Part shown: positions 43,429 through 52,639 of the stretch, piece by piece
How the letters are laid out: each line of letters opens with the position of its first letter
How positions within the stretch are numbered: position 1 is the first letter of the stretch
NCBI GenBank assembly: GCA_027924025.1
Contig: AP026971.1
Coordinates: 241,180 to 305,179, forward strand
Direction: 5' to 3'
Length of the DNA stretch: 64,000 nucleotides
Origin: Comamonadaceae bacterium OS-4
GTDB lineage: Bacteria; Pseudomonadota; Gammaproteobacteria; Burkholderiales; Burkholderiaceae_C
Translations under genes and position numbers: made by a program
Notes under the pieces: generated by a model
The model's database searches: none
Told to the model about the DNA's origin: nothing
Seen by the model: the letters and a program-made list of their open reading frames with translations, nothing else

Positions 43429-43822
43429 AAAGTAACGGTTATTGCCAATGCCTTGATGTTTTTAGCCTTGTCCAGGCTCATTTTCCATCCCTGTATCTTT
43501 CTAGTCTTTCCGCTGTTCCAGTGCGTTACACAAGGTCACTACATATCGTTCAAAGAAGGGACATTTGTCGAAAATTTTCATGTGCAAGGAGAAATCGACG
43601 AAATTCCAGGGTTGACTGCGGCGGTCCGCTCTGCTGCAGTCCTGTCTCAGACTTCACCGCCACGGTTTCGGGAACAGCCACATGGAAGCGGCGAACTTTA
43701 CGTAAGACGTAAGAATTGTGATTCAAGCCCGACTCATACACAATGATTCTCTCCAAACCCCGGCGCACCTCTTCTCAACAACTCTATGGCGTTATGCGCG
43801 TGGTTAAGCCGCACACGTTTCC
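43429..43822. other. Intergenic, no convincing gene
   Basis: A 97-residue frame at 43453 has no family features, ribosome site or plausible codon pattern. Nothing else is seen. Confidence 0.4.
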
Positions 43823-44020
43823 ATGATTCTTCGCCGCACCTGCGCGCAAGTCTGCGCGTTGCTGATTGCGCGGGAAGACCGGCGTCTAACGATGAACGAT
43901 CACTTGGCAATGCAACTTCATCTTTTGGCGTGCAAGGTGTGCCCGAATTTTGAAAAGCAAATTCTTATCACGCGAAATTCACTGAAGCGTTGGAAAAATT
44001 ATTCGTCTGATGAAGACTGA
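43823..44020 (+). CDS. Small zf-HC2-type putative zinc-finger protein
   Basis: 65 residues: LRRTCAQVCALLIAREDRRL, MQLHLLACKVCPNFEKQI and NSLKRWKNY. The H-x3-C-x2-C arrangement (HLLACKVC) is the zinc-binding motif of anti-sigma-like zf-HC2 proteins, a small conserved Burkholderiales family as I recall. It may partner an unlinked ECF sigma factor; none is visible nearby. Confidence 0.75.
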   Translation: MILRRTCAQVCALLIAREDRRLTMNDHLAMQLHLLACKVCPNFEKQILITRNSLKRWKNYSSDED

Positions 44021-44080
44021 TTTGGCTTTACATGACTCCACCTACCAATAACCCATGCGCGATCACAAAGGCTCTTTGCT

Positions 44081-45454
44081 ATGGCAACTACTTACGACTT
44101 TGATCTGATTGTGATCGGCGGAGGCTCGGGTGGCGTGCGCGCCGCACGCATAGCAGCCGGTCACGGAGCCAAAGTGGCATTGATAGAGGAATATCGCTTG
44201 GGCGGAACCTGTGTCATCCGCGGCTGCGTACCCAAAAAATTGATGGTGTATGCATCGCGCTTCGCTCAGGATTTTGAAGAATCCCACGGATTTGGTTGGA
44301 AAATCGACAGCGCCCGCTTTGACTGGGCCGCACTCAAGACACGCCGCGACACCGAGGTGGCGCGGCTGGAAACGGTTTACCGGACCAACCTGCTGTCTGC
44401 TGGAGTCACCATTTTCGAGGGGCGCGCGCACTTCATCGATGCCCATTCGGTCGAAATTACGGGCGGGAGGCGCCTGCGTGCAGCGTATCTGCTCGTTGCC
44501 ACTGGTGCACAGCCGGCGCAAGGCCCACAGATTCATGGCTACGAAATGGCCATCGACTCCAATGGCTTTTTTGATCTTGCAAGCTTGCCCCAACGTGCAG
44601 TCGTTCAGGGCGCGGGCTACATTGCGCTGGAACTTGCCTGTGTATTGCAACTGCTTGGAACACAGGTCGATGTGGTGGTCAGAGGCGACGCTCTCTTGCG
44701 GGGATTCGACGCTGACGTGCAAAGCCACCTGCTGGATGAACTCATGGCGTTGGGACTGCGCTTTCACTTCCACCGGAAGTTGAACCATATCGCAAAAACA
44801 TCAGAGGGACTCGGGGTGACTTTGGACGACGGCACCGCATTGCAAGGCGACATGGTGTTGCGCGCATTGGGACGTAAGCCCAACACCCAGGGTCTGGGTC
44901 TCGAAGCGCTGGGATTGGAGCTCGATGTGCATGGTGCCATTGCGGTCGATGCCTATTCCGCAACTGCATTGAAAAACATATATGCAGTGGGCGATGTCAC
45001 CAACAGGGTCAATCTCACACCCATGGCCATTCGCGAAGGCCATGCGTTTGCCGACACGGTCTTTGGCAACACCCCGCGCAAGGTGGACCACAGCCTGGTG
45101 CCGACCGCCGTATTCACTACACCCGAAATCGGTGTTGTCGGCTTGACGGAGGCGCAGGCGCTAGAGACCCACCCGCGTCTGGATGTCTACCTCACACAAT
45201 TTCGTCCCATGAAGGCCACCCTGTCTGGTCACCACAGCAAAATGCTACTCAAACTGCTGGTGGACCGGGACACAGACCAAGTCCTGGGTTTTCACTCGGT
45301 AGGCCCTGACACCGGAGAGATGGCACAGATCATGGGTGTCGCCTTGCAGATGAAAGCCACCAAAGCGGCGCTGGATGCCACTCTGGCAGTGCACCCCACA
45401 GCTGCTGAAGAACTGGTAACGATGCGCACGCCCTCAGTGCGGCATAACTTTTAA
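44081..45454 (+). CDS. gor: Glutathione reductase
   Basis: 457 residues. FAD motif GGGSGGVRAARIAA, redox disulfide GGTCVIRGCVPKKLMVYAS (Cys44, Cys49), NADPH motif GAGYIALELACVLQLLG, and the C-terminal HPTAAEELVTM with the catalytic His. The VIRGCVPKK form separates it from lipoamide and mercuric reductases. It keeps glutathione reduced for the GSTs and glutaredoxin in the window. Followed by a GST 58 bp downstream. Confidence 0.95.
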   Translation: MATTYDFDLIVIGGGSGGVRAARIAAGHGAKVALIEEYRLGGTCVIRGCVPKKLMVYASRFAQDFEESHGFGWKIDSARFDWAALKTRRDTEVARLETVYRTNLLSAGVTIFEGRAHFIDAHSVEITGGRRLRAAYLLVATGAQPAQGPQIHGYEMAIDSNGFFDLASLPQRAVVQGAGYIALELACVLQLLGTQVDVVVRGDALLRGFDADVQSHLLDELMALGLRFHFHRKLNHIAKTSEGLGVTLDDGTALQGDMVLRALGRKPNTQGLGLEALGLELDVHGAIAVDAYSATALKNIYAVGDVTNRVNLTPMAIREGHAFADTVFGNTPRKVDHSLVPTAVFTTPEIGVVGLTEAQALETHPRLDVYLTQFRPMKATLSGHHSKMLLKLLVDRDTDQVLGFHSVGPDTGEMAQIMGVALQMKATKAALDATLAVHPTAAEELVTMRTPSVRHNF

Positions 45455-45512
45455 TGCGAACAAGTTCTTGTACATCGCCTATTTGGAACCAACCCACCTG
45501 AAGGAGACCTTG

Positions 45513-46211
45513 ATGATTGATTTTTACTACTGGACCACGCCGAACGGCCACAAAGTTACGATGTTCTTGGAAGAGTCAGGGCTTGTCTACAGCATCAAAC
45601 CCATCAACATCAGCAAGGGCGAACAATTTGAGCCGGGCTTTTTGAAGATTGCCCCCAACAATCGAATACCTGCCATCGTCGATCACAAACCAGCAGGCGG
45701 TGGAAGTCCTCTCAGTATTTTTGAATCTGGAGCCATTCTTCTGTATTTGGCGGACAAGACCCAAACATTTATCCCTCAAGATTTGCGTGGCCGAAATGAA
45801 TGCCTGCAATGGCTGTTTTGGCAAATGGGTGGCTTGGGGCCGATGGCTGGTCAAAACCACCACTTTGTGCAATACGCGCCAGAGAGACTGCCCTATGCCA
45901 TCGAACGTTATGTCAAAGAAACCTCGCGCTTATATGGTGTCTTGAATAAGCATTTGACTGATGGCCGCGAGTACATTTGCGGTGACTATTCCATCGCAGA
46001 TATGGCAGCCTATCCGTGGATCGTGCCGCACGAACGCCAGCGTCAGGACATGGGCCAGTTCCCGGCCCTGGCGTCATGGTTTGAACGGATTCAACACCGC
46101 CCATCAACACAAAGGGCTTATGAAATCGCCAAGACAATCAATCTAACGCCCACCGTAGACGAAAAAGCAAAGTCCATTTTGTTTGGGCAAGACGCAAAGA
46201 CAGTTACTTGA
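45513..46211 (+). CDS. Glutathione S-transferase, YghU/YfcG type
   Basis: 232 residues. MIDFYYWTTPNGHKVTMFLE, APNNRIPAIVDH, ESGAILLYLADKT, then the helical domain with GDYSIADMAAYPW. Nu-class features (TPNGHKV, NNRIPAI). Likely uses glutathione to reduce disulfides or dehalogenate/conjugate electrophiles. The ATG at 45513 has AAGGAG seven bases upstream. A close paralogue lies at 58799. The haloacid dehalogenase gene follows at 20 bp. Confidence 0.93.
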   Translation: MIDFYYWTTPNGHKVTMFLEESGLVYSIKPINISKGEQFEPGFLKIAPNNRIPAIVDHKPAGGGSPLSIFESGAILLYLADKTQTFIPQDLRGRNECLQWLFWQMGGLGPMAGQNHHFVQYAPERLPYAIERYVKETSRLYGVLNKHLTDGREYICGDYSIADMAAYPWIVPHERQRQDMGQFPALASWFERIQHRPSTQRAYEIAKTINLTPTVDEKAKSILFGQDAKTVT

Positions 46212-46231
46212 GCCTTGACAAGGAAAGAATT

Positions 46232-46926
46232 GTGAATATAAAAGCGGTTGTATTTGATGCCTACGGCACGTTGTTTGACGTGTACTCGATTCAAGCTTTG
46301 GCTGAAGAGTTTTACCCGAGCAAGGGGCTGATATTGCAGTGAAATGGCGTGACAAGCAAATTGAATACACGCGATTGATCACGCAATCAGACCCTCACAG
46401 CCCATCAGGCAGCCAATACTTTCGTCCATTTTGGGAATTAACCAGGTTGTCACTGGAATACACACTGGACCGCCTCGAACTTAAGCGCGATGCCGGGCAA
46501 GTCGAAAAATTGATGCAGCAATACGCACATCTCAAGCCATTTTCAGAAAACTTGGCTGTCCTGCAAAAGATCAAAGCTATGGGACTCACGACGGCCATCC
46601 TCTCGAATGGCAGTGTGGATATGCTGGTCTCGGCGGTCAAGAGTGCGGGGATGGAAAATTTTTTAGACCACATCATCTCAGTCGATCCCATTCGCCTGTT
46701 TAAGACATCCCCTGAAAGTTACGGGCTGGTCCAACGAGCAATCCCCGTCAACAAAGATGAAGTGCTGTTTGTATCCAGCAATGCCTGGGATGCTTTGGGG
46801 GCCACTTGGTTTGGCTTTACAACGCATTGGGTTAATCGGCAAGGGTTGCCTTTTGAAGCGTTAGCACCTCAGCCCCATTTTTCAGGTTCAGACCTCAATT
46901 CAGTTTTGGTCTCCTTGGGAAAATGA
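46232..46926 (+). pseudogene. Haloacid dehalogenase type II, 1-bp frameshift
   Basis: The GTG at 46232 (AAGGAAAG upstream) reads NIKAVVFDAYGTLFDVYSIQ with the nucleophile Asp9, then stops early at LILQ. Adding one G to the GGGG run at 46324-46327 restores FYPSKGADIAVKWRDKQIEY and a 231-residue protein. The remaining catalytic set is present (LSNGS, FKTSPESY, VSSNAWDALGA). L-2-haloacid dehalogenases replace the halogen with hydroxyl. IS1071-flanked dehalogenase genes are known in Delftia. Either a recent null allele or a base-call error. Confidence 0.88.
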
Positions 46927-47496
46927 AGCACATGTGAACTGGTCTTCTAAAAACGCATCTGCCAATTCGGCCCGGTGCTCCTCCCAAAGCACAGGCGGAT
47001 TCTTCGGAATCGCCTCGACTATGTAGCTTGTCAGCGGGTCTGGTTGACCACTCGACTTACGTAGCGGATGGTGAGGCTTTCGCGCAATGCGATATTGTTA
47101 GCGACTGCTCATTTGGGCGATGATTTGGTGCAATTTATGCCCATGCATCCAAGCGCGGTGACACAAGACCGGTTGCTTGAAACTTCCCCGGATCGTTTGC
47201 GGGGGACTTGGCAGGACTTCGGTTTCGGACGCCTGATTGACTTTGAACCCGCTGTTCAAGTCGCGTAATTTGTGAGCGAAAGTTGTGATGATTTTCTTGC
47301 CTTCAGGGGTTTTACCTGATGGGCATGCGACCCAGTCGCCAAGCTGTTGCCCGCACTTCTGCAACTTGCTTGAAGTGGCCACATCGCTACCACCACCCCT
47401 ACCAAAAACGGGAGTTACAGGGGACCCTGAATTGACGGAATAAACCATGGCGCCAAAAGTCGAGTGCGCAACATCATCTATATCGACCAACCACTG
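46927..47496. other. Intergenic region, possible decayed minus-strand gene
   Basis: No complete gene. A minus-strand frame around 46925-47070 reads DPLTSYIVEAIPKNPPVLWE and continues HRAELADAFLEDQFTCA, protein-like in composition but without recognised family or start. A 130-residue minus-strand frame at 47098-47490 shows no family features and is not called. Confidence 0.35.
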
Positions 47497-48180
47497 CTAA
47501 TTCAGACGTTCATTGGCGGGGAAAAGGATTCTGCGGGCATCCTCATCCATTTCAGTCTTGAAAGTGAATTGGGTCTTCAAGGCTTCAGCGCGTTGTGCCG
47601 CCGGGCGGGCATTGACTTCGTCCAGCAAGCGTTTCACATTCGGCAACTTGTCCCATGCGTCAGCCCCCAAAACAAACGGCACCACCCGAGCCCAGCCCCA
47701 TACCGACATGTCCACGATGGTGTAGTCAGCACCCATCATGTACGGATGCGTAGCCAGATGATCATTGACAATGTGCCAATGGCGCCAGGCCTCAAAGTCG
47801 TAGCGATTGACTGCGTACTCCTTTGGCTCCGGCGCAAAGTGCTTGAAGTGAACCGCTTGGCCGCAGTACGGGCCGATTCCGGTGGCCACAAACATCAGCC
47901 ACGACAACATTTCGGCTTTGTTAGCGGGTGTGTCGGCGGGCAGGAATTTGCCCGTCTTTTCTGCCAGATACAGCAACATTGCATTGCTGTCAAAAACGCG
48001 AGTATCCCCATCGAGCATTGCAGGTGTCTTGGCGTTCGGATTGATTGCCTTGAATGCTTCAGCGTGCTGTTCGCCTTTCCGGGTATCCACAGGGACGAGC
48101 TCGTAGGGCTCACCGGTTTCCTCCAGATAAAGCGCTACTTTCAGCGGATTGGGAGAGGGGTGGTAAAAAAACTTGATCAT
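47497..48180 (-). CDS. Glutathione S-transferase
   Basis: 227 residues. MIKFFYHPSPNPLKVALYLE, NPNAKTPAMLDGDTRVFDSN, AMLLYLAEKTG and the helical domain with MGADYTIVDMSVWGWAR. It belongs to the same subgroup as the GST at 60974 (HPxPNPxK, KGEQHAxAFxAINPN), different from the YghU-type pair. An Asn/Ser rather than Tyr is probably the glutathione-activating residue. First-strand neighbour of ccdA, with no overlap (66 bp). Confidence 0.92.
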   Translation of the reverse strand: MIKFFYHPSPNPLKVALYLEETGEPYELVPVDTRKGEQHAEAFKAINPNAKTPAMLDGDTRVFDSNAMLLYLAEKTGKFLPADTPANKAEMLSWLMFVATGIGPYCGQAVHFKHFAPEPKEYAVNRYDFEAWRHWHIVNDHLATHPYMMGADYTIVDMSVWGWARVVPFVLGADAWDKLPNVKRLLDEVNARPAAQRAEALKTQFTFKTEMDEDARRILFPANERLN

Positions 48181-48246
48181 GTGGATTGGTCCCGTAAATT
48201 AAGTTGGGGCAGGTCAGGTTGTTTTCAGTGTGCTTGAAAAAAGAGC

Positions 48247-48975
48247 TTAGAACTGCGTAGTTAACCGAGTGAGCCAAGCGGGTGATTGGTCCACTAACCA
48301 AGCTTCAACCCGCTTGTCTGCGCCCGACAAAATTGTGGCCGCAAGGGCGATCATGATGATGCCCAAGATGGATTTTCCAGCTTTGCCTGCTTGCATGAGC
48401 TTGCCACGCATTTTCATCATGGCGCTGCGGCTTATATAGGCGAGGGCCACCACAGGAAGCGCTGCACCGACTCCAAAGGCGCCCATGAGAAGAGCCACTT
48501 GCGGCAGTTGCGATCCTTGGCTTGCCAGCACCACCGCCGCGCCTAGGGTCGGCCCCACACACGGGCTCCATACGACGCCGAGCACCATGCCAATGGCGAA
48601 CTGACCCCACAGACCGTCAAGCTGCATGCGGGAGATCAGGCTGTTGCCCGCATTGCCGACCCCCGCGGTAGCCAAAGCGAAACGCTGCTGCAGGTTGCCG
48701 GACAGAAGTACCAGGCCCAACAGCCCCAGGATTGCGGCGCCAACGGTACGGAAGAGGGACGCATCCAGGTTCAAGGCGGACCCCGCCCAGGCCAACCCGG
48801 TGCCGATGATGGCGTACGAGATTGCAAGACCGCCTGCCAGAGCCAGCGGTGCCTTCGGGTGCGCATTCGCGGCCGACCCCAGCAGGATGGGGATGATTGG
48901 CAAGACGCAGGGTGAGAGCGTCGAAAGCAGCCCCGCGAGAAACCCGAAGCCGTAAGAGCCGAGTCCAAGCTCCAT
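48247..48975 (-). CDS. CcdA-type cytochrome c biogenesis / thiol transport membrane protein
   Basis: 242 residues, six membrane helices. The two redox cysteines are in LSPCVLPIIPILLGSAA and VWSPCVGPTLGAAVVLAS, as in CcdA and the central DsbD domain. It passes electrons from cytoplasmic thioredoxin to periplasmic thiols. Coupled to the upstream exported thioredoxin (TGATG overlap at 48975), its natural partner. Confidence 0.93.
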   Translation of the reverse strand: MELGLGSYGFGFLAGLLSTLSPCVLPIIPILLGSAANAHPKAPLALAGGLAISYAIIGTGLAWAGSALNLDASLFRTVGAAILGLLGLVLLSGNLQQRFALATAGVGNAGNSLISRMQLDGLWGQFAIGMVLGVVWSPCVGPTLGAAVVLASQGSQLPQVALLMGAFGVGAALPVVALAYISRSAMMKMRGKLMQAGKAGKSILGIIMIALAATILSGADKRVEAWLVDQSPAWLTRLTTQF

Positions 48976-49361
48976 CAGTTCATGGTCTTTTTGACCAGCC
49001 CCTCAATTCCGGCGGGTGTCGTGTCCCCAATGGAGCGGGCGACTTCCTGCTTGCCTTTGAAGGCAATCAGGGTGCTTTGTGTGTTGACTTTGAACGCCTT
49101 GAGAACAGGTTTGGACGAGTCGAAGTCAATGGTCATAAGCGTCACGTCCTTGTAAGCCGGGTCCTTCATGAGGCCGTCAAGGATGGGTTTTTGTGCTTTG
49201 CATGTCGGGCACCAAGGAGCGCTTACGTCCAGTACCACGGGCTTGCCTTCCTGCGTCAGTTTGTCGAAATCCGGTTGATTGAATGGCTTGATCTCCCCCG
49301 CCACTGCGAAGGACAGGATGGAAGACAGGGCAAGAACGATGGCAGTTTTTGCGGATTTCAT
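48975..49361 (-). CDS. Exported thioredoxin-family protein
   Basis: 128 residues. Signal peptide 1-22 (ending SFAVAGE), then a thioredoxin fold with the active site WCPTC (Cys51, Cys54) and the cis-Pro region VNTQSTLIAFKG (Thr in place of Pro). It acts in the periplasm, probably reduced by the CcdA protein encoded next to it. Together they form a minimal periplasmic reducing pathway. Confidence 0.9.
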   Translation of the reverse strand: MKSAKTAIVLALSSILSFAVAGEIKPFNQPDFDKLTQEGKPVVLDVSAPWCPTCKAQKPILDGLMKDPAYKDVTLMTIDFDSSKPVLKAFKVNTQSTLIAFKGKQEVARSIGDTTPAGIEGLVKKTMN

Positions 49362-49582
49362 GTGAGTTTCTCAAAGGTAGATGTAACGGGCAATCATGGG
49401 CATTCAGTGCCAACGACTTGCAGTTGAATGGATAGCCCAGCGGGTCACCAAGAACGACTTTCCATCGGTTAGTCGCACAACCGCGCCCGACCTTACAAGC
49501 GCGAAACCATGATTCAGTATTCTGGCTTTCACTTCGATGTTTCAACACTGCCTGAATACCCTAGGCACAGCTCAAAGCCCCC

Positions 49583-49765
49583 ATGGTTGATCAAAAAATC
49601 CGTGTGTTGCCAACTTCGCTTGAGGCGCAAGCGATGTACCTAGTCATCTCCCGCAAGGTCGACTCAGCGCTGGATTACCGTATCGTGGCTGCATTGAAGG
49701 TGTTGCGCAACAGCGGGGCATCGCCAGCAATTTTCAATGGATATGGGATGACTCCAGACCGTTGA
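49583..49765 (+). pseudogene. ABC substrate-binding protein, C-terminal fragment (tentative)
   Basis: 60 residues: IRVLPTSLEAQAMYLVISRK then LDYRIVAALKVLRNSG. This resembles the last helices of type-3 periplasmic solute-binding proteins. A stop lies shortly upstream, so the rest is missing. From memory; no operon partner. Confidence 0.4.
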
Positions 49766-50126
49766 ACGTCAATCACCTTCATGTCGCTTGCGGTAGATAG
49801 ATCCTTATAAGGCTAATGCTCATAAGGCTGCGGTCCCCGTTGAAAAGAGGACTGATCACAGTGGGCATAGCCAGGATCATGGCGCAAGCCAAAAAAATGC
49901 GCCTGGCCGTTCAAGTGCAAGCCTTGGACACAGTAGAGCATAGGATGATCAGCATGGATGTCGCGGTATTCGATGAGGGGCAGCCAAGCGCCTATGTGTA
50001 TTGCCACCAATGTTGCAACTTAGCACGGTTCAAATTCCGCACCGGCGAATCCCTCGAACTGGAACCCACAGGCACCAAAGGTTCGGCCGAGCAACTGAAA
50101 ACAGAAGTCGACGAGGCATTGCTCTC
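49766..50126. other. Intergenic, no gene called
   Basis: A plus-strand frame from 49816 to 50229 crosses into the UDG fragment in a different frame and shows no family features. No other candidate. Confidence 0.4.
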
Positions 50127-50384
50127 GGCACCGGCAAGTCGGGCGATCTGCCACCCCGCCCCGAATGCGCGCCGCGCTGGCGTCGGCAAGTACTGGAACA
50201 ATTGCCCAAATCGGGAAATAGCAGTGTGACCAGCACGATGGGACGCTGGCAGGAACTTGCACCCGGCGTGATACCGCTGCCCCGCCCAAGCCCGCGTAAC
50301 AGCATCTGGCTTAAACGCAACCCCTGGTTCGCCGAAACGTTGCCTCCAGAGCTCAAGGAATTTGTGGCGCAGGCGCTGGCCTAA
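50127..50384 (+). pseudogene. Uracil-DNA glycosylase family remnant
   Basis: About 85 residues: GTGKSGDLPPRPECAPRWRR, then a jump to PGVIPLPRPSPRNSIWLKRN and PWFAETLP. Both blocks match the intact protein at 36048 (GTGKSGDLPPRKECAPLWR, HPSPRNNIWLKANPWF), but the N-terminal half and about 30 internal residues are missing, and the motif His is now Arg (RPSPRN). Overlaps the following minus-strand gene end by 4 bp. Confidence 0.85.
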
Positions 50385-50722
50385 GCGACTTTGCGCACAA
50401 TCATGCTGCACACTTGGTCATGCATTTCACGCAGATCTTGCGGTGCCTTGGAGAAGTTCATTTTTTGATCGAGGCGTACCTTGGCGGCCGTCAACGAGGC
50501 TGCCGTCGGCTTTTCGAAGTCAGCACCCATCACACTGCGCATGGAGGCGCGGGCTTGGCGTTCCGTCTCTTCGTCGCTGAGCTTCTCACCCATCAGCATG
50601 GCACCGCGTTTGAGCGTCTCGCCGTGGATGGTGACGAAACAACCCAGCATGGCCTCGCGGGCTTCCAGCGGCGTGACACTGGCAGCAGTTTTGGCTTTGT
50701 TCAATTGCTCTTTGACTTGCAT
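50381..50722 (-). CDS. Conserved hypothetical protein
   Basis: 113 residues from the ATG at 50722 (GGAG six bases before). Predominantly helical, with VTPLEAREAMLGCFVTIHGE and LSDEETERQARASMRSVMG. No family recognised, no signal or membrane segment, two Cys. It lies 66 bp downstream of the AhpD-like gene on the same strand, so it is probably co-transcribed. Confidence 0.65.
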   Translation of the reverse strand: MQVKEQLNKAKTAASVTPLEAREAMLGCFVTIHGETLKRGAMLMGEKLSDEETERQARASMRSVMGADFEKPTAASLTAAKVRLDQKMNFSKAPQDLREMHDQVCSMIVRKVA

Positions 50723-50788
50723 ACATTTCTCCAAAAGGATTTTCAGATGGGCGACTTGTTCCTGCCGCCCGTAGCGACGTAAATGGGG

Positions 50789-51340
50789 TTAAACAGTTTC
50801 AAGCGCGCGAGCCTTGACCACGGGGAAGTCAATGGTCGTGCCGGATGCGTTGTTGACCAGGTTGGTGTAAACCGTGGCGGCCACGTTGGCGATGATTTCC
50901 ATGATGGCGGCGTCGTCGTAACCGGCGTCTTTGACCGCCTGTACTTGCGCAGCACTCACGTGGCCTTGCGTTTCGAGGAGCAGCTTGGAAAACATGAGTG
51001 CTGCCTGCACCTTAGCGTCGGACGACTGACCCAACAGGTTCACAGTCAACTCCTCGACTTGCAGCCCAGTGCCCTTCCCCATGAGGGTGTGCGCAGAGGC
51101 GCAGTAGTCGCAGTTGTTGACGCCCGAAGTGACTAGCGCGATTTGATGGCGCAGACCAGCCGAGAGCTTGCCGGCTGCCAGCGCCTCGCCCTGGCTAAAG
51201 TAGAACTTCAACGCCGCTGGAGAGTGCGCTATCGTCTTGAACAGGTTGGGCACCATGCCCATTTTCTTTTGTACGCCCTCAAGCAGCGTGGCTGATGCGG
51301 CAGGGGTGTTGGCGATGGTGGCGGCTTCGATACGGGGCAT
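50789..51340 (-). CDS. Carboxymuconolactone decarboxylase (AhpD-like) family protein
   Basis: 183 residues: MPRIEAATIANTPAASATLL, KMGMVPNLFKTIAHSPAALKFY and the redox motif CDYCASAH (Cys77, Cys80, His84). Likely alkylhydroperoxidase-type redox protein. Start at the ATG 51340. Divergent from the AraC gene at 51460, which is its probable regulator. The intergenic region shares GCGGGTTTGCA with the one upstream of the YHS gene at 37205. Confidence 0.92.
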   Translation of the reverse strand: MPRIEAATIANTPAASATLLEGVQKKMGMVPNLFKTIAHSPAALKFYFSQGEALAAGKLSAGLRHQIALVTSGVNNCDYCASAHTLMGKGTGLQVEELTVNLLGQSSDAKVQAALMFSKLLLETQGHVSAAQVQAVKDAGYDDAAIMEIIANVAATVYTNLVNNASGTTIDFPVVKARALETV

Positions 51341-51459
51341 GTGAATCTCTCCTAAAGGCGTTGCGTGCGGGTTTGCACAGAACGTACTGTCGGGCTTTCG
51401 GTGATACTTGCGTGTACTGAAAGTCCCGCTTTCACCACTATTCGTACCAAAAGGACGCG

Positions 51460-52308
51460 ATGGACCGCCTATCACCACTTTTTGCCCGCTTCTCGCTCAG
51501 CGCCGATGTGTTCTACAGTGGCTCTCTGTGTGGCGCGTCGGATTTTCCCAATGACAAGGGGATTGGCATCCTCCATGTGTTGAGACGAGGCAGCCTGCGA
51601 GTCATCCATGCTGGCGGGGACAACATGGAAGTCAAAGCTCCAGCCTTGCTCTTTTACCGGCAGGCCAGTGTGCACCGCTTTGAAGTGGACGACCCCTCTG
51701 GTTGCGACCTAGTCTGTGCCTTCATCGATTTCGGCGCCGGCATGGGCTTGCAAATTCTTCGCGGCCTGCCGCAGTTTCTGCTGGTTCCCATCCAAGACAT
51801 TGCCGGTGTACAACCGACATTGGAGCTGCTGTTTGCCGAAGCATTTGAATCGCGCTCGGGTCGCAGCGCGGCAATTGGCCGATTGGTTGAATACTTCACC
51901 ATTCTGCTTTTGCGCCACACTTTGGAGGCCAGCCTGGTCAAAGAAGGTGTGCTGGCCGGGCTCGCCGATGAGCGACTGTCCAAGGCCATGATGGCCATGC
52001 ACGCACGGCCCGAAGAAGCATGGACATTGGAAACACTGGCAGGCGTTGCTGCCATGTCGCGCTCACGTTTCGCTAAGCATTTTTTGGACATCGTGGGGGC
52101 TACTGCAATGGACTATTTAACCGACTGGCGCATCAGCATTGCGCAGGGATTGCTCAAGCGCGGTAGGCCCTTGAAAGCAGTTTCCCCTGCTGTGGGCTAC
52201 ACCAACGAGATCGCATTTGCGCGTGCGTTTGCAAGGCGCACAGGGGTTACACCCAGTAGCTGGGTTGCTACCTTAAACGGCGGACGACTGCTCACTGCCT
52301 ATTCCTAG
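51460..52308 (+). CDS. AraC-family regulator (cupin-type sensor)
   Basis: 282 residues. Cupin-like sensor (FYSGSLCGASDF, LHVLRRGSLRVIHAGG, FYRQASVHRFEVDD), then two C-terminal HTH motifs (TLETLAGVAAMSRSRFAKHFLDIVG and LKAVSPAVGYTNEIAFARAFARR). Divergent from the AhpD-like gene. It is the intact relative of the deleted copy at 37327. Confidence 0.92.
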   Translation: MDRLSPLFARFSLSADVFYSGSLCGASDFPNDKGIGILHVLRRGSLRVIHAGGDNMEVKAPALLFYRQASVHRFEVDDPSGCDLVCAFIDFGAGMGLQILRGLPQFLLVPIQDIAGVQPTLELLFAEAFESRSGRSAAIGRLVEYFTILLLRHTLEASLVKEGVLAGLADERLSKAMMAMHARPEEAWTLETLAGVAAMSRSRFAKHFLDIVGATAMDYLTDWRISIAQGLLKRGRPLKAVSPAVGYTNEIAFARAFARRTGVTPSSWVATLNGGRLLTAYS

Positions 52309-52639
52309 GGACGCAAGCAGGCCGACATTGAATTCGATGCTGGCACTGTGATTTGAATCCGTCGGCGAAAAAACCTCGACATCGCCACCATGGTCAATAA
52401 TCGACTCATTGGCAAATCTACCCAGAGGGGCCAACAACGTTCCTGTTCATCCTGCTGCGCACAGGGCGGGTGTACAGAATTCAAATCTGACTGGCAAGTT
52501 TGCGATGGGCGGCAACGGTGATGTTTTGAGTAAGAAAGGGCAAGGGACGACGTTCAAGGTAACGATTTCTAAGGTTGCACCCAAGGCTAGACCGCAATGA
52601 GATTGGGGCTTCTAATGGTCAGATCTATTGAGGATCTAT
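52309..52639. other. Intergenic region, possible kinase-tail remnant
   Basis: The plus-strand frame ending at 52600 closes with VLSKKGQGTTFKVTISKV, similar to the last G-x-G-T-x-F box of histidine kinase ATPase domains. The sequence before it has no kinase features. Minus-strand similarity to a GHKL domain around 52330-52400 was considered but not confirmed. Confidence 0.3.

Noticed and set aside
43453..43746. A 97-codon frame with a hydrophobic start
   Set aside because: The hydrophobic start alone is weak evidence. There is no ribosome site or family similarity.
47098..47490. A 130-codon minus-strand frame
   Set aside because: No ribosome site, no family motif, irregular composition. More likely decayed intergenic DNA.
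49816..50229. A 137-codon plus-strand frame
   Set aside because: It runs through the UDG remnant in the wrong frame and shows no conserved pattern.
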